Source of the DNA: Theodoxus fluviatilis
Taxonomy: Eukaryota; Mollusca; Gastropoda; Cycloneritida; Neritidae
NCBI GenBank assembly: GCA_034096865.1
Contig: JAWQFJ010018147.1
Location: 15,001 to 45,000 of the forward strand
Length of the DNA: 30,000 bases
Direction: 5' to 3'
The translations under genes and the position numbers were made by a program. The notes beneath the pieces are model-generated. The model did not search any database. It worked only from the letters and a program-made list of their open reading frames with translations, and was not told where the DNA came from. The first letter of the stretch is position 1. Each line of letters begins with the position of its first letter. Positions 10,160 through 23,100 of the stretch are shown piece after piece.

Positions 10160-10345
10160 GGGGTGACGCCCGATCAGGGATGGAGAGGGGAGGAGAAGGA
10201 AAGGGGAGGGGAAGGAGAGGGGAGGGAATGGGGAGGGGATGGAGAGGAGAGGGGAGGGGATGGAGAGGGGGGGAGGGGGGGGGGGGGGGGGGGAGGAGAA
10301 GCATGGCGATGGAGAGGGGAGGGGAAGGAAGCAGGGATGGAAAAG
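10160..10345 (+). repeat. Purine-rich GGGGA tract with a poly-G run
   Basis: The plus strand is almost pure G and A, in GGAGAGGGGA-like units, with a near-continuous G run at about 10267-10293. It is preceded by a C-rich stretch at about 10090-10160. Long purine/pyrimidine mirror-like tracts can adopt triplex or quadruplex forms. The frames through it are low complexity and not genes. Confidence 0.8.
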
Positions 10346-10374
10346 GGGTTAGCAGTGGGATTTCTGTAGTTTAG

Positions 10375-10993
10375 GCAGTTCACACAAATGGAGTCTTAGA
10401 TCCATTTAGGATTTCAATTTCTGCAACACAAGTCCTCATAAAAGAAAGACAAGACCACCATTGAAACTTTTAAGTTAATATTTTCATCATGCAACCCAAA
10501 GAAAATACTCAACAAAATATGTTCATTGCTCCATTGTGTCCTGTTGTTGATGACTGCTCTGCAATCCATGTAGACCATCAGGACACATTCATGTGTAGAC
10601 AGATTTCCTCGAACTGACTGTCCATGCATGATGACTTGTCCACATCAACTGACCAAGGGCAGCAGGCAATAAGGTGTCCAAAGACTCCACCCCATCTATC
10701 TTGCACATGGAGGAGAGCTACATGTAAATGCATTGATCTTGTAGAACTATATGGCCTTGCCAAGGAATCCATCTCATCCACAAAGACAGGAAACTCATCT
10801 GTCTGAGGCAGGGCATGTCTTGCAGTCAGGGTGGGTTGGAAGTGCAGTCCTGAGGCCATACAAGCTCGAGGTCCAGTTCTCAGGCCGTGGAGTTCTCTGT
10901 TCCACCTTTGGGTTACCATCCTCTTTGGAAGTCCTGTCACTGGCTGCCCCAGGAGATGCTGCAGCATCCTCTTCTTCCTTGCTGCTTGCCTCA
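10375..10993 (-). other. Presumed DDX24 3' UTR and flank
   Basis: This follows the DDX24 stop at 10994-10996 on the minus strand. A different minus-strand frame stays open from 11135 to 10578, but it is out of phase with the helicase and shows no family resemblance. I found no canonical AATAAA on the minus strand here; the nearest is TTTATT on the plus strand at about 9598. The transcript end is therefore undetermined. Confidence 0.4.
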
Positions 10994-11055
10994 TCATGTG
11001 CTCTTGGCTCTCTTCTTCTTTTTCATCTCCCCCTTGACTGCTTCCAGTGCAGACA
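10994..11055 (-). CDS. DDX24: DDX24 last coding exon, lysine-rich tail and stop
   Basis: The 62 coding bases follow GTTGCAG|TG. They complete a Val codon and encode [19 protein letters not shown], then TGA TGA. A C-terminal SALS...KKKK stretch is also found in vertebrate DDX24. The tail is shorter than the vertebrate one. A lysine cluster of this kind fits nuclear or nucleolar targeting (inference). Confidence 0.82.
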
Positions 11056-11344
11056 CTGCAACAAGAAACAAGTCCAGTCCTCTCCGAAAAGAGCCCACAG
11101 AGAGAGGCAATATTGCTGTGGAGGTCAGGACACAAAACACAAGTTTTGAGGGTGGTTTGTAAAGCAGTCGGGCAGGCGTTTTTTTGTGCATGAGAGAGGG
11201 TAATAACATGGATGGTTCAAGAATGAAAGCTTCTGAAAACTACAACAGCAACAACAACAAAAATGCTAAATAGATCAGTTATATCTGATCTCATGACAAA
11301 TAATTACATGAAAAATGTCAACACCACAAAATAGAGAAAATACT

Positions 11345-11426
<82 letters not shown>

Positions 11427-12699
11427 CTCATTCATGCACACACACACACACATACACACACACACTCACACACAATTACATCATGAGAGCCCACCCTATT
11501 GATCAGACCACTCTACTGACCAGACAATCCCTCTCACCATATACTCCACACCAAACCCCTCTATCTCACCCCTCTGTCCCCAGATATCCTAACTCTCCTC
11601 AGACTATCCCTTCTTCCCCTCTCCCTCCTCCTTCATTACCCAACAAACCCAACCTTTCCATCAAACCCTCTTCCCCTAACCAGCTTTCTTGACACCCTTT
11701 CTACACCCCCCTTGCAACTCTTCCCACATGACTCACCATGCCCCTCCCCATTCACCAGAGTGGCCCCCCACCTCTACCCCCACCCCCAACTCATTTGATT
11801 CCCCTTATTCATTGGACTAACCCTCTGTTCACTTAACCCTTACTCCCCTCAATACATCACTTTAACTCACCAACACCCCTCCATCAGCTCCACTTAATTC
11901 CCTTCCTTCCACCAACTCTTTCAACTTTCACTCCTTGAACATGGCACCCCATCACCTTCCACTCACTTGACCCCCTTACTCACCTGACTCTCCCACCTTC
12001 TGCAGGACACCCATCTGGGTGGGGTACTTGGTGCAGAGTCCAGGACGGCGCTTCAGCAGCAGTTCCAGCTCTGTGCGGAGTTGCCGAACCCTGACTTGGT
12101 GTCGACGCTGTTCCTCTGTGGTGCCAAGGTCCTGCAGACTGCGGCTGTCAAGGAATTCAAGCCCCTGGGGTTGGTCAGGTGTGACAAGTGCTAGAGGCAG
12201 AGTTTTCATCCAGAGTGAAGCTATGGCAATGAACCAAACTGGCGTCCTGATAGTCTACAACACCACACTCAATGCAGACTAACCTCAGATGGATGGACGC
12301 TGTTCACGTCATGGTCTTCATGCTGGAAGCCAAGCCATGGAGATGATTTGTAATTTACTCTGTGTCTGTGTCCCTCTGTTTGATGTCCATTAACTTTTAA
12401 GTACCACACTGCTCAAACAAGGCACAAATCTACAAGGAGAAATCAGTCCAACTTGCTACAAGCCCATGACATTTATCATGAGTCCTGAGGCCTGTTCAGG
12501 AGAACAACCGCTTGCAAGCACTCGATGTGCTCAACTCCTCAACAGAGGGTTTTGGGGAAGTAGAGAATGCTGCATGAAGTTTCTACTACTACTACTACTA
12601 CTACTGCTACTACTACTACTACTACTGCTACTACTACTACTGCTACTACTACTACTGCTACTACTACTACTACTACTACTACTGCTACTACTACTACTG

Positions 12700-12731
<32 letters not shown>

Positions 12732-15700
12732 GCTACTACTACTACTGCTACTACTACTACTGCTACTACTGCTACTGCTACTACTACTACTACTACTACT
12801 GCTACTACTACTACTGCTACTACTACTACTACTACTACTACTACTGCTACTACTACTACTACTACTACTACTACTGCTACTACTGCTACTACTACTACTG
12901 CTACTACTGCTACTACTGCTACTACTACTACTACTACTACTGCTACTACTACTACTGCTACTACTACTAATACTACTATTACTACTACTGCTACTAATAT
13001 TACTTCTACTACAGGGAGTAGTTAATCCAATGCACAACAACTCTATAACATGCTTTAGAACAAGGATCAAACACTGAGACATAATGCAGAAATCCCTTCC
13101 ACTGTGGGGCTGACAGCCTGACCCCTGCACAAGAGCCGAACGCCACATCTCAACACAGCTGGAAAGCCTCAAGTTACAGTGGCTTACAAATCTCTCCACA
13201 AGAACAATGCACAGAGTCTTGGATGGACTTTCCAAATGAGGCAGTATGCACCAGATGACATGCTTTTTTATCTGTCTGTCAAGATTAATATTATTTAAAA
13301 AACACTTAATATGTTTATTTGATTGTGAAAATTTGAAATTCAGGTGCCTAGAAATGCTTCTCCCTGAACAAACAATGAATCAGTACCACTTAATACCAAC
13401 TGAATGTGTAAAAATAGGCCTCAACTGGAGATGGACAATGATCAGCCAATCAGATGATTTCTACTATCCTGATTAGGCACTGATGCCAGGATTTCACAGC
13501 CTATTTTAGTCCTCCCTTAGACAGATGTCCAAGGAGAAGAAATCCTATCACACAGCTGTAGAGAGCCTTCTTCAAGCTCTCCATTTCTTGCTTTTCCTGC
13601 AGCCATGTTTACTTTGCAAAGATTAGCATGCCATGCAAGCCCTGGGGTTTCCAGTCTCTCTGCACAGCAGGTTTGGGAGTGTGAACTTTAACCAGCACTG
13701 CCTTCCAAACACATTCCTGTCTCAACTGTCTGATGATAAAGACTTCCCTGCAACCTGATGAAGCTCTGTGGGGGCAGAACAACCATTGATTTTAAAAATA
13801 GGTTCCCCTCATAAGACATTTTATCCATCCATCCCTGCATCCTTCCCAATACGTATTCCTTCCTGCACCCCTTCTGCACTCATCCCTTCTATTCACTTCT
13901 TTTTTTATTTCATTCGTTCATTCTTTTATTCATTCATATATTCATTATTTTATTCAAGCACCCATTCATTCATTCAAACATTCATTTGTTTGTCCAAACA
14001 TTTGCTCATTCATTTATTGATTTAGTTATTCATTTATTCAATTATTTCTTCATTCTTTTCTTAATTCATTTATTCACTCATTCATTCATTCACTCACTCA
14101 TCCATTTATTCATCCAATGAAGAAAAAAAGATACAGCTCCTCATCAAGCTCCAGATCCATGTCCTTGGCAGCTTTCTGGAACCAATCGTTTTTCCTCTTC
14201 TTCTTCGTGAACCTGCAACATCAACAACAATCACACAATGACACCCAGCTAAGCTCAAACTACAACAAATGTGACATCAACTACAAACTGCAACATCCAA
14301 GTCAGCTGTAACTACAAACTGCAGCATCCAAGTCAGCTGTAACTACAAACTGCAGCATCCAAGTCAGCTGTAACTACAAACTGCAGCATCCAAGTCAGCT
14401 GTAACTACAAACTGCAGCATCCAAGTCAGCTGTAACTACAAACTGCAGCATCCAAGTCAGCTGTAACTACAAACTGCAGCATCCAAGTCAGCTGTAACTA
14501 CAAACTGCAGCATCCAAGTCAGCTGTAACTACAAACTGCAACATCCAAGTCAGCTGTAACTACAAACTGCAATATCCAAGTCAGCTGTAACTACAAACTG
14601 CAACATCCAAGTCAGCTGTAACTACAAGCTGCAGCATCCAAGTCAGCTGTAACTACAAACTGCAATATCCAAGTCAGCTGTAACTACAAGCTGCAATATC
14701 CAAGTCAGCTGTAACTACAAACTGCAACATCCAAGTCAGCTGTAACTACAAACTGCAGCATCCAAGTCAGCTGTAACTACAAACTGCAAAATCCAAGTCA
14801 GCTGTAACTACAAACTGCAACATCCAAGTCAGCTGTAACTACAAACTGCAGCATCCAAGTCAGCTGTAACTACAAACTGCAGCATCCAAGTCAGCTGTAA
14901 CTACAAACTGCAGCATCCAAGTCAGCTGTAACTACAAACTGCAGCATCCAAGTCAGCTGTAACTACAAACTGCAACATTCAACTAAGCTGTAACTACAAA
15001 CTGCAGCATCCAAGTCAGCTGTAACTACAAACTGCAACATCCAAGTCAGCTGTAACTACAAACTGCAACATTCATCTAAGCTGTAACTACAAACTGCAGC
15101 ATCCAAGTCAGCTGTAACTACAAACTGCAACATTCAACTAAGCTGTAACTACAAACTGCAGCATCCAAGTCAGCTGTAACTACAAACTGCAACATCCAAG
15201 TCAGCTGTAACTACAAACTGCAACAGCCAAGTCAGCTGTGACATCCAACTAAGCTGTGACATCCAACTAAGCTGTGACATCCAACTAAGCTGTGACATCC
15301 AACTAAGCTGTGACATCAACTAAGCTGTGACATCCAACTAAGCTGTGACATCCAACTAAGCTGTGACATCAACTAAGCTGTGACAACTAAAAACTGCTAC
15401 CCACAATAACTATTGTTCCCGAATGCACACGACTAATGTGGCCTCCTGTCAATTGGCATTTTATCCCTTGTGCCTAGTACAAAATCTTTACTCCATAAGT
15501 AGCCAGTTTTTCTACATTGTTACTTTTAATACCTGCCCTCATCTTTGCTTGTCATCACTTAAACAAGCCATCAAAATCTGAACCTTATTAGACGTGTTTG
15601 AATTCAAATCTGCTTCTTACAAGTCATCATGTTTCTGACTCGGCATCAACAAAGTAACTGCAAACCATTCCTGAAACCATTCACAAAGGAGAGGCTCCAA

Positions 15701-17097
15701 TGGACAGTGAAAAGTAGGCAGTGAGCATGTATCAACCCATTTCCATAAAAACATCTACGTGCTTCCACAGGCAAGCATGCCTATGGAAACACGTTAACAC
15801 ACAAAACACACATACATGCATGTGGCCATCGCACTACACAGACTAGCATAAAACAACAGAAAATGCATGCATTTATAAACAAGGTATAAACCCCACAACT
15901 CATTTAAACATGTATATATATAACAAAACAACATTCTACCCATGGTTTTAAACACAAAAACACTAGCACAGACAGAGACAGTCACAAAGAGAGAGAGAGA
16001 ACGAACGAACGAACGAACGAACGAACGAAACATTTTATTACATAGGCCCGAGGCCTGTTGCAATTACAATCGCGCAAGAAACATTAATAATGAAACATTT
16101 TACAAAACTGGTAGTGTCTTGTTTTGGTCGCAGAACATGAAACAGAACTACAGTCTCAAGCAAAGCACCGCAAATAATTTTTTCAGTGCGGCCCGCCTTG
16201 GTGGCTGCTGTCTCAAGGTCAGTCTTTCTCCTCCCCCTCCGATGATGCGCCCAGGGTCACTGGCTGGAGTTGCACCTGGCAGACGAACTTCTCGGAGTTG
16301 TTCTGTGGGGGTAGATTCCTGTCTGACACTGACCCGAGTCTGAGATGGAAGTACAGCCGCACGGTCCTGCTTCCTGTGTTCCTTGGATGGCTTTTCCTCT
16401 GAGACAAGTGTGAGACTCGACCTGACTGATGCGTTCATGCAGCACAGTTCATGGAGAACTTCCCTAAAGCAGCTTGGCAAAACCTCTTCATTTTTTGGTG
16501 TGCTGTCTGGACCGTCTGGCAGAGAATGGTGCACTGTCAAACCATCACCTGTGTCAGAGTCCTTTTTCTCAGCTGTTTCTGTGCACCTGCCAAACTGTAC
16601 ATGCTCATCCATTGCCGGGAGGTCAGAGGTCAACCGCGATATTTTGTCTTCTGTTGTCACTGTGTGCTCGGATTCAAGTACGACTTTGGGATTAAAACCA
16701 AAATAATGATCTTCAAAGCAGCGCGTCAGAAGGGTAAGTCATTGACATGTTTCTTGACTCATGGTGTAGTTGAGCTCGTTGACTGTCCCGACGTAATAGC
16801 GCTGGAGGTTTTCTCTTCCACATTCCTTGTAAGCCCGTGCGCTGTGGTAATGGCTGACTGTGAGTGAAGTGCAGCACGACGACTGTCTGTCTTGCCATAC
16901 CGTCCACTTTCCATGAAGACAGCATTTCTGTAGCCAGGAGTGTTGACACTATGCCCTCTACAGCAGCAAGGAGTCCAGTAACTGGCATTGTTTTCTACTT
17001 ACAACGAAGAAGCTTCAAAAACGTCAGGAGCGAAGTGGAGACATGCTGCTCAGATGGCCAGAGCAGGGAGGAAGAAAGAGAGAGAGAGAGAGAGGGA

Positions 17098-17185
<88 letters not shown>

Positions 17186-20100
17186 CAGAGAGACAGAGAC
17201 AGACACAGAGACAGACACAGAGACAGACATAGAGACAGAGACAGACACAGAGACAGACAGAGACAGACAGAGTCAGAGACAGACACAGAGACACAGAGAG
17301 AGAGAGGCAGAGAGAGACAAAGAGGTAGAGACAGAAACAGAAACAAGGGGGAGGATCAAAAACTGGAGAGAACACAAGGAGGAAGAAGGGTGGATGGGGG
17401 ACATGCATGACAAGGAAAGACAGACAACCTACCTGTGTTCTTGCTGGTCAATCTGTCGTGCCAGACGCACACTGGCCGCCAGCCCTGCAAAGGCCTGGTG
17501 ATCCACCGGGAACAGTGGCACATCCTCCCCTGCAATCACAGCATGGCAGTCACAGCATGGCAGTCACAGCATGGCAGTCACAGCACGGCAGTCACAGCAC
17601 GGCAGTCTCAGCACGGCAGTCACAGCATGGCAGTCACAGCACGGCAGTCACAGCACGGCAGTCACAGCACGGCAGTCTCAGCACGGCAGTCACAGCACGG
17701 CAGTCACAGGGTAGCAGTTACAGCATGGCAGTCACAGCACGGCAGTCACAGCATGGCAGTCACAGCACGGCAGTCACAGCATGGCAGTCACAGCATGGCA
17801 GTGGCAGTCACAGCACGGCAGTCACAGCACGGCAGTCACAGCATGGCAGTTCACAGCATGACAGTCACAGCACGGCAGTCACAGCATGGCAGTCACACAG
17901 CCGTTGTATTGGTAACCATGCCTCCAGTCACAATGCTTGCATGCATGTGTTATGAATTTCCGTCGTCGTCTCTGGGCTGGAGTTTACAGGCGTAGTTTCC
18001 CCTATGTTCAAGACATTGGTACGTCGCAGCTTTGAAGAGAAGTTTATTCTTTGGCATGAGGATACAGTCTGACCCGCCGTCTAGGCTAGCTGCTCAACGT
18101 CTAAATCATTTTTAGGAATCACAAAATTACGTCACCGTGCTCAATGACGTCAAAACAAGAATATTCGAGGCACGGTAACCTCACAAGCTTACGGCTCCGA
18201 GAGACATGTACTTTTCCACTAACTAAACAAATCTACAGCCACAGAAACATTCACAACACATGCACACACACACACACACACACACACACAACACACACAC
18301 ATAAACACACACATAAACACACACATAAACACACACACACACACACACACACACACCACTCAAACATTTGATTCAAGTTATTTCCATATTTCTTGCACTG
18401 TGTGATATAATGGAGGTGTTTTGAGCTGTGATAATTTTTAGGTAGTCCTACCTTTTTTGCTGTGTCAAGATCTGAAGGCAATCCTACCTTTCTTGCAGTG
18501 TGTCATGATTTGTAAGTAGTCCTACCTTTCTTGCAGTGTGTGATGATCTGTCGATAGTTCTTCACATCCTCTGGTCCCACCAAGAGCACGCTGAGTCCCT
18601 CCTGTTCAGCTCTGGCAGTTCGACCACTTCGGTGAATGTAGTTCTGTAATACAGCAACCACAAGAAAAAGTTCCCACTGGTGCAACTTAATTTCAACAAA
18701 AATGATGTCCACTGAGGCAAGCCATGCTGCTTCCAACAGAGTTTCATTGAAACTTCACAGGTGGCTCTCAGATGTGGCCAAACACAGGGGAAGCTGAGAA
18801 GCCATTAGTCCACACAGAGCAGAGAAGCCAGTGGTCCACACACAGCAGAGAAGCCATTGGTCCACACAGCAGAGAAGCCAGTAGTCCACACACAGCAGAG
18901 AAGCCAGTAGTCCACACACAGCAGAGAAGCTAGTAGTTCACACACAGTAGAAAAGCCAGTAGTCCACACACAGCAGAGAAGCCATTGGTCCACACAGCAG
19001 AGAAGCCAGTAGTCCACACACAGCAGAGAAGCCAGTAGTCCACACACAGCAGAGAAGCTAGTAGTTCACACACAGCAGAGAAGCTAGTAGTCCACACACA
19101 GCAGAGAAGCTAGTAGTCCACACAGAGCAGAGAAGCCAGTGGTCCACACACAGCAGAGAAGCCATTGGTCCACACAGCAGAGAAGCCAGTAGTCCACACA
19201 CAGCAGAGAAGCCAGTAGTCCACACACAGCAGAGAAGCTAGTAGTTCACACACAGCAGAGAAGCTAGTAGTCCACACACAGGAGCAGAAGCCAGTAGTCC
19301 ACACACAGCAGAGAAGCTAGTAGTTCACACACAGCAGAGAAGCTAGTAGTCCACACACAGCAGAGAAGCCAGTAGTCCACACACAGCAGAGAAGCCAGTA
19401 GTCCACACACAGCAGAGAAGCCAGTAGTCACCAAACAGCAGAGAAGCCAGTAGTCCACACACAGCAGAGAAGCCAGTAGTCCACACACAGCAGAGAAGTC
19501 AGTAGTCCACACACAGCAGAGAAGCCAGTAGTCCACACACAGCAGAGAAGCCAGTAGTCCACACACAGCAGAGAAGCCAGTAGTCCACACACCAGAGAAG
19601 CCAGTAGTCCACACGCAGCAGAGAAGCCAGTAGTCCACACACAGCAGAGAAGCCAGTAGTCCACATGCAGCAGAGAAGCCAGTAGTCACCAAACAGCAGA
19701 GAAGCTAGTAGTCCACACAGCAGCAGAGAAGCCAGTAGTCCACACACAGCAGAGAAGCCAGTAGTCCACACGCAGCAGAGAAGCCAGTAGTCCACACACA
19801 GCAGAGAAGCCAGTAGTCCACATGCAGCAGAGAAGCCAGTAGTAACCAAACAGCAGAGAAGCTAGTAGTCCACACACAGCAGAGAAGCCAGTGGTCCACA
19901 CACAGCAGAGAAGCTAGTAATCAACACACAGCACAGAAGCCAGTAGTCCACATGCACCAGAGAACCCAGTAGTCCACACACAGCAGAGAAGCCAGTAGTC
20001 CACACACAGCAGAGAAGCCAGTAGTCCACACACAGTAGAAAAGCCAGTGGTCCACACAGCAGAGAAGCCATTGGTCCACACGCAGCAGAGAAGCCAGTAC

Positions 20101-23100
20101 TCCACACCCAGTAGAGAAGCCAGTAGTCCACACACAGCAGAGAAGCCAGTAGTCCACACACAGCAGAGAAGCCAGTAGTCCACACGCAGCAGAGAAGCCA
20201 GTAGTCTGCACACAGCAGAGAAGCCAGTAGTCCACACACAGCAGCAGAAGCCAGTAGTCCACACACAGCAGAGAAGCCAGTAGTCCACACACAGCAGCAG
20301 AAGCCAGTAGTCCACACACAGCAGCAGAAGTCAGTAGTCCACACACAGCAGAGAAGCCAGTAGTCCACACACAGCAGCAGAAGCCAGTAGTCCACACACA
20401 GCAGCAGAAGCCAGTAGTCCCCACACAGCAGAGAAGCCAGTAGTCCACACACAGCAGAGAAGCCAGTAGTCCACACACAGCAGAGAAGCCAGTAGTCCAC
20501 ACACAGCAGCAGAAGCCAGTAGTCCACACACAGTAGAGAAGCCAGTAGTCCACACACAGCAGAGAAGCCAGTAGTCCACACACAGCAGAGAAGCCAGTAG
20601 TCCACACACAGCAGCAGAAGCCAGTAGTCTGCACACAGCAGAGAAGCCAGTAGTCCACACGCAGCAGAGAAGCCAGTAGTCCACACGCAGCAGAGAAGCC
20701 AGTAGTCCACACACAGCAGAGAAGCCAGTAGTCCACACACGGCAGCAGAAGCCAGTAGTCCACACACAGCAGCAGAAGCCAGTAGTCCACACACAGCAGA
20801 GAAGCCAGTAGTCCACACACAGCAGCAGAAGCCAGTAGTCCACACACAGCAGCAGAAGCCAATAGTCCACACACAGCAGCAGAAGCCAGTAGTCCACACA
20901 CAGCAGCAGAAGCCAGTAGTCCACACACAGCAGAGAAGCCAGTAGTCCACACACAGCAGCAGAAGCCAGTAGTCCACACACAGCAGAGAAGCCAGTAGTC
21001 CACACACAGCAGCAGAAGCCAGTAGTCCACACACAGCAGCAGAAGCCAGTAGTCCACACACAGCAGAGAAGCCAGTAGTCCACACACAGCAGCAGAAGCC
21101 AGTAGTCAACACACAGCAGAGAAGCCAGTAGTCCACACACAGCAGAGAAGCCAGTAGTCCACACACAGCAGCAGAAGCCAGTAGTCTGCACACAGCAGAG
21201 AAGCCAGTAGTCCACACGCAGCAGAGAAGCCAGTAGTCCACACGCAGCAGAGAAGCCAGTAGTCCACACGCAGCAGAGAAGCCAGTAGACCACACACAGC
21301 AGAGAAGAAAGTAGTCCACACGCAGCAGAGAAGCCAGTAGTCCACACGCAGCAGAGAAGCCAGTAGTCCACACGCAGCAGAGAAGCCAGTAGTCCACACG
21401 CAGCAGAGAAGCCAGTAGTCCACACGCAGCAGAGAAGCCAGTAGTCCACACGCAGCAGAGAAGCCAGTAGTCCACACGCAGCAGAGAAGCCAGTAGTCCA
21501 CACGCAGCAGAGAAGCCAGTAGTCCACACACAGCAGAGAGGCCAGTAGTCTACATGCAGCAGAGAAGCTAGTAGTCCACACACAGCAGAGAAGCTAGTAG
21601 TCCACACGCAGCAGAGAAGCTAGTAGTCCACACGCAGCAGAGAAGCCAGTAGTCCACACACAGCAGAGAAGCCAGTAGTCCACACACAGCAGAGAAGCTA
21701 GTAATCAACACACAGCACAGAAGCCAGTAGTCCACATGCACCAGAGAAGCCAGTAGTCCACACACAGCAGAGAAGCCAGTAGTCCACACACAGCAGAGAA
21801 GCCAGTAGTCCACACACAGCAGAGAAGCCAGTAGTCCACACACAGCAGAGAAGCCAGTAGTCCACACACAGCAGAGAAGCTAGTAGTCCACACACAGCAC
21901 AGAAGCCAGTAGTCCACACACAGCAGAGAAGCCAGTAGTCCACACACAGCAGAGAAGCCAGTAGTCCACACACAGCAGAGAAGCTAGTAGTCCACACACA
22001 GCACAGAAGCCAGTAGTTCACACACAGCAGAGAAGCCAGTAGTCCACACACAGCAGAGAAGCCAGTAGTCCACACACAGCAGAGAAGCCAGTAGTCCACA
22101 CACAGTAGAAAAGCCAGTGGTCCACACAGCAGAGAAGCCATTGGTCCACACACAGTAGAGAAGCCAGTAGTCCACACACAGCAGAGAAGCCAGTAGTCCA
22201 CACACAGCAGCAGAAGCCAGTAGTCCACACACAGTAGAGAAGCCAGTAGTCCACACACAGCAGAGAAGCCAGTAGTCCACACACAGCAGCAGAAGCCAGT
22301 AGTCCACACACAGCAGAGAAGCCAGTAGTCCACACACAGCAGAGAAGCTAGTAGTTCACACACAGCAGAGAAGCTAGTAGTCCACACACAGCAGAGAAGC
22401 CAGTAGTCCACACACAGCAGAGAATCTAGTAGTCCACACACAGCAGAGAAGCCAGTAGTCCACACACAGCAGAGAAGTCAGTGGTCCACACAGCAGAGAA
22501 GCCAGTAGTCCACACGCAGCAGAGAAGCCAGTAGTCCACATGCAGCAGAGAAGCCAGTAGTCCACACACAGCAGAGAAGCCAGTAGTCCACACGCAGCAG
22601 AGAAGCCAGTAGTCCACACACAGCAGAGAAGCCAGTAGTCCACACGCAGCAGAGAAGCCAGTAGTCCACACACAGCAGAGAAGCCAGTAGTCCACACACA
22701 GCAGAGAAGCCAGTAGTCCACATGCAGCAGAGAAGCCAGTAGTCACCAAACAGCAGAGAAGCTAGTAGTCCACACACAGCAGAGAAGCCAGTAGTCCACA
22801 CACAGCAGAGAAGCCAGTAGTCCACACACAGCAGAGAAGCTAGTAATCAACACACAGCACAGAAGCCAGTAGTCCACATGCACCAGAGAACCCAGTAGTC
22901 CACACACAGCAGAGAAGCCAGTAGTCCACACACAGCAGAGAAGCCAGTAGCCTGCACACAGCAGAGAAGCCAGTAGTCCACACACAGCAGAGAAGCCAGT
23001 AGTCCACACACAGCAGAGAAGCCAGTAGTCCACACACAGTAGAAAAGCCAGTGGTCCACACAGCAGAGAAGCCATTGGTCCACACACAGTAGAGAAGCCA

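Noticed and set aside
10060..10374. Proline-rich and Gly/Arg-rich extension of the frame starting at 9838
   Set aside because: It is read through C-rich and GGGGA low-complexity DNA; real coding support ends at about 10066.
10578..11135. 185-codon minus-strand frame overlapping the last DDX24 exon
   Set aside because: It is out of phase with the spliced helicase, and the in-phase frame matches the DDX24 lysine-rich tail and stops at 10994.
12466..13235. Poly-Leu, poly-Thr/Ala and poly-Ser proteins
   Set aside because: Frames of the CTA/CTG triplet block inside an intron.
16730..16760. In-frame TGA as a selenocysteine codon in the nested candidate
   Set aside because: No CxxU or known selenoprotein context, and no ATGA-type SECIS core seen between 16147 and 16034; a decayed or intron stop is simpler.
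16451..16867. 138-codon plus-strand frame opposite the nested candidate, with a good-looking GGTAAGT donor near 16733
   Set aside because: It is Cys/Phe/Trp-rich with no family resemblance, and the minus strand has better composition and a poly(A) signal; I keep the strand as uncertain.
17537..17900. Common origin of the two 14-bp arrays (2578-8722 and 17537-17900)
   Set aside because: Only the length and a short GCAGT are shared; the units do not align on either strand.
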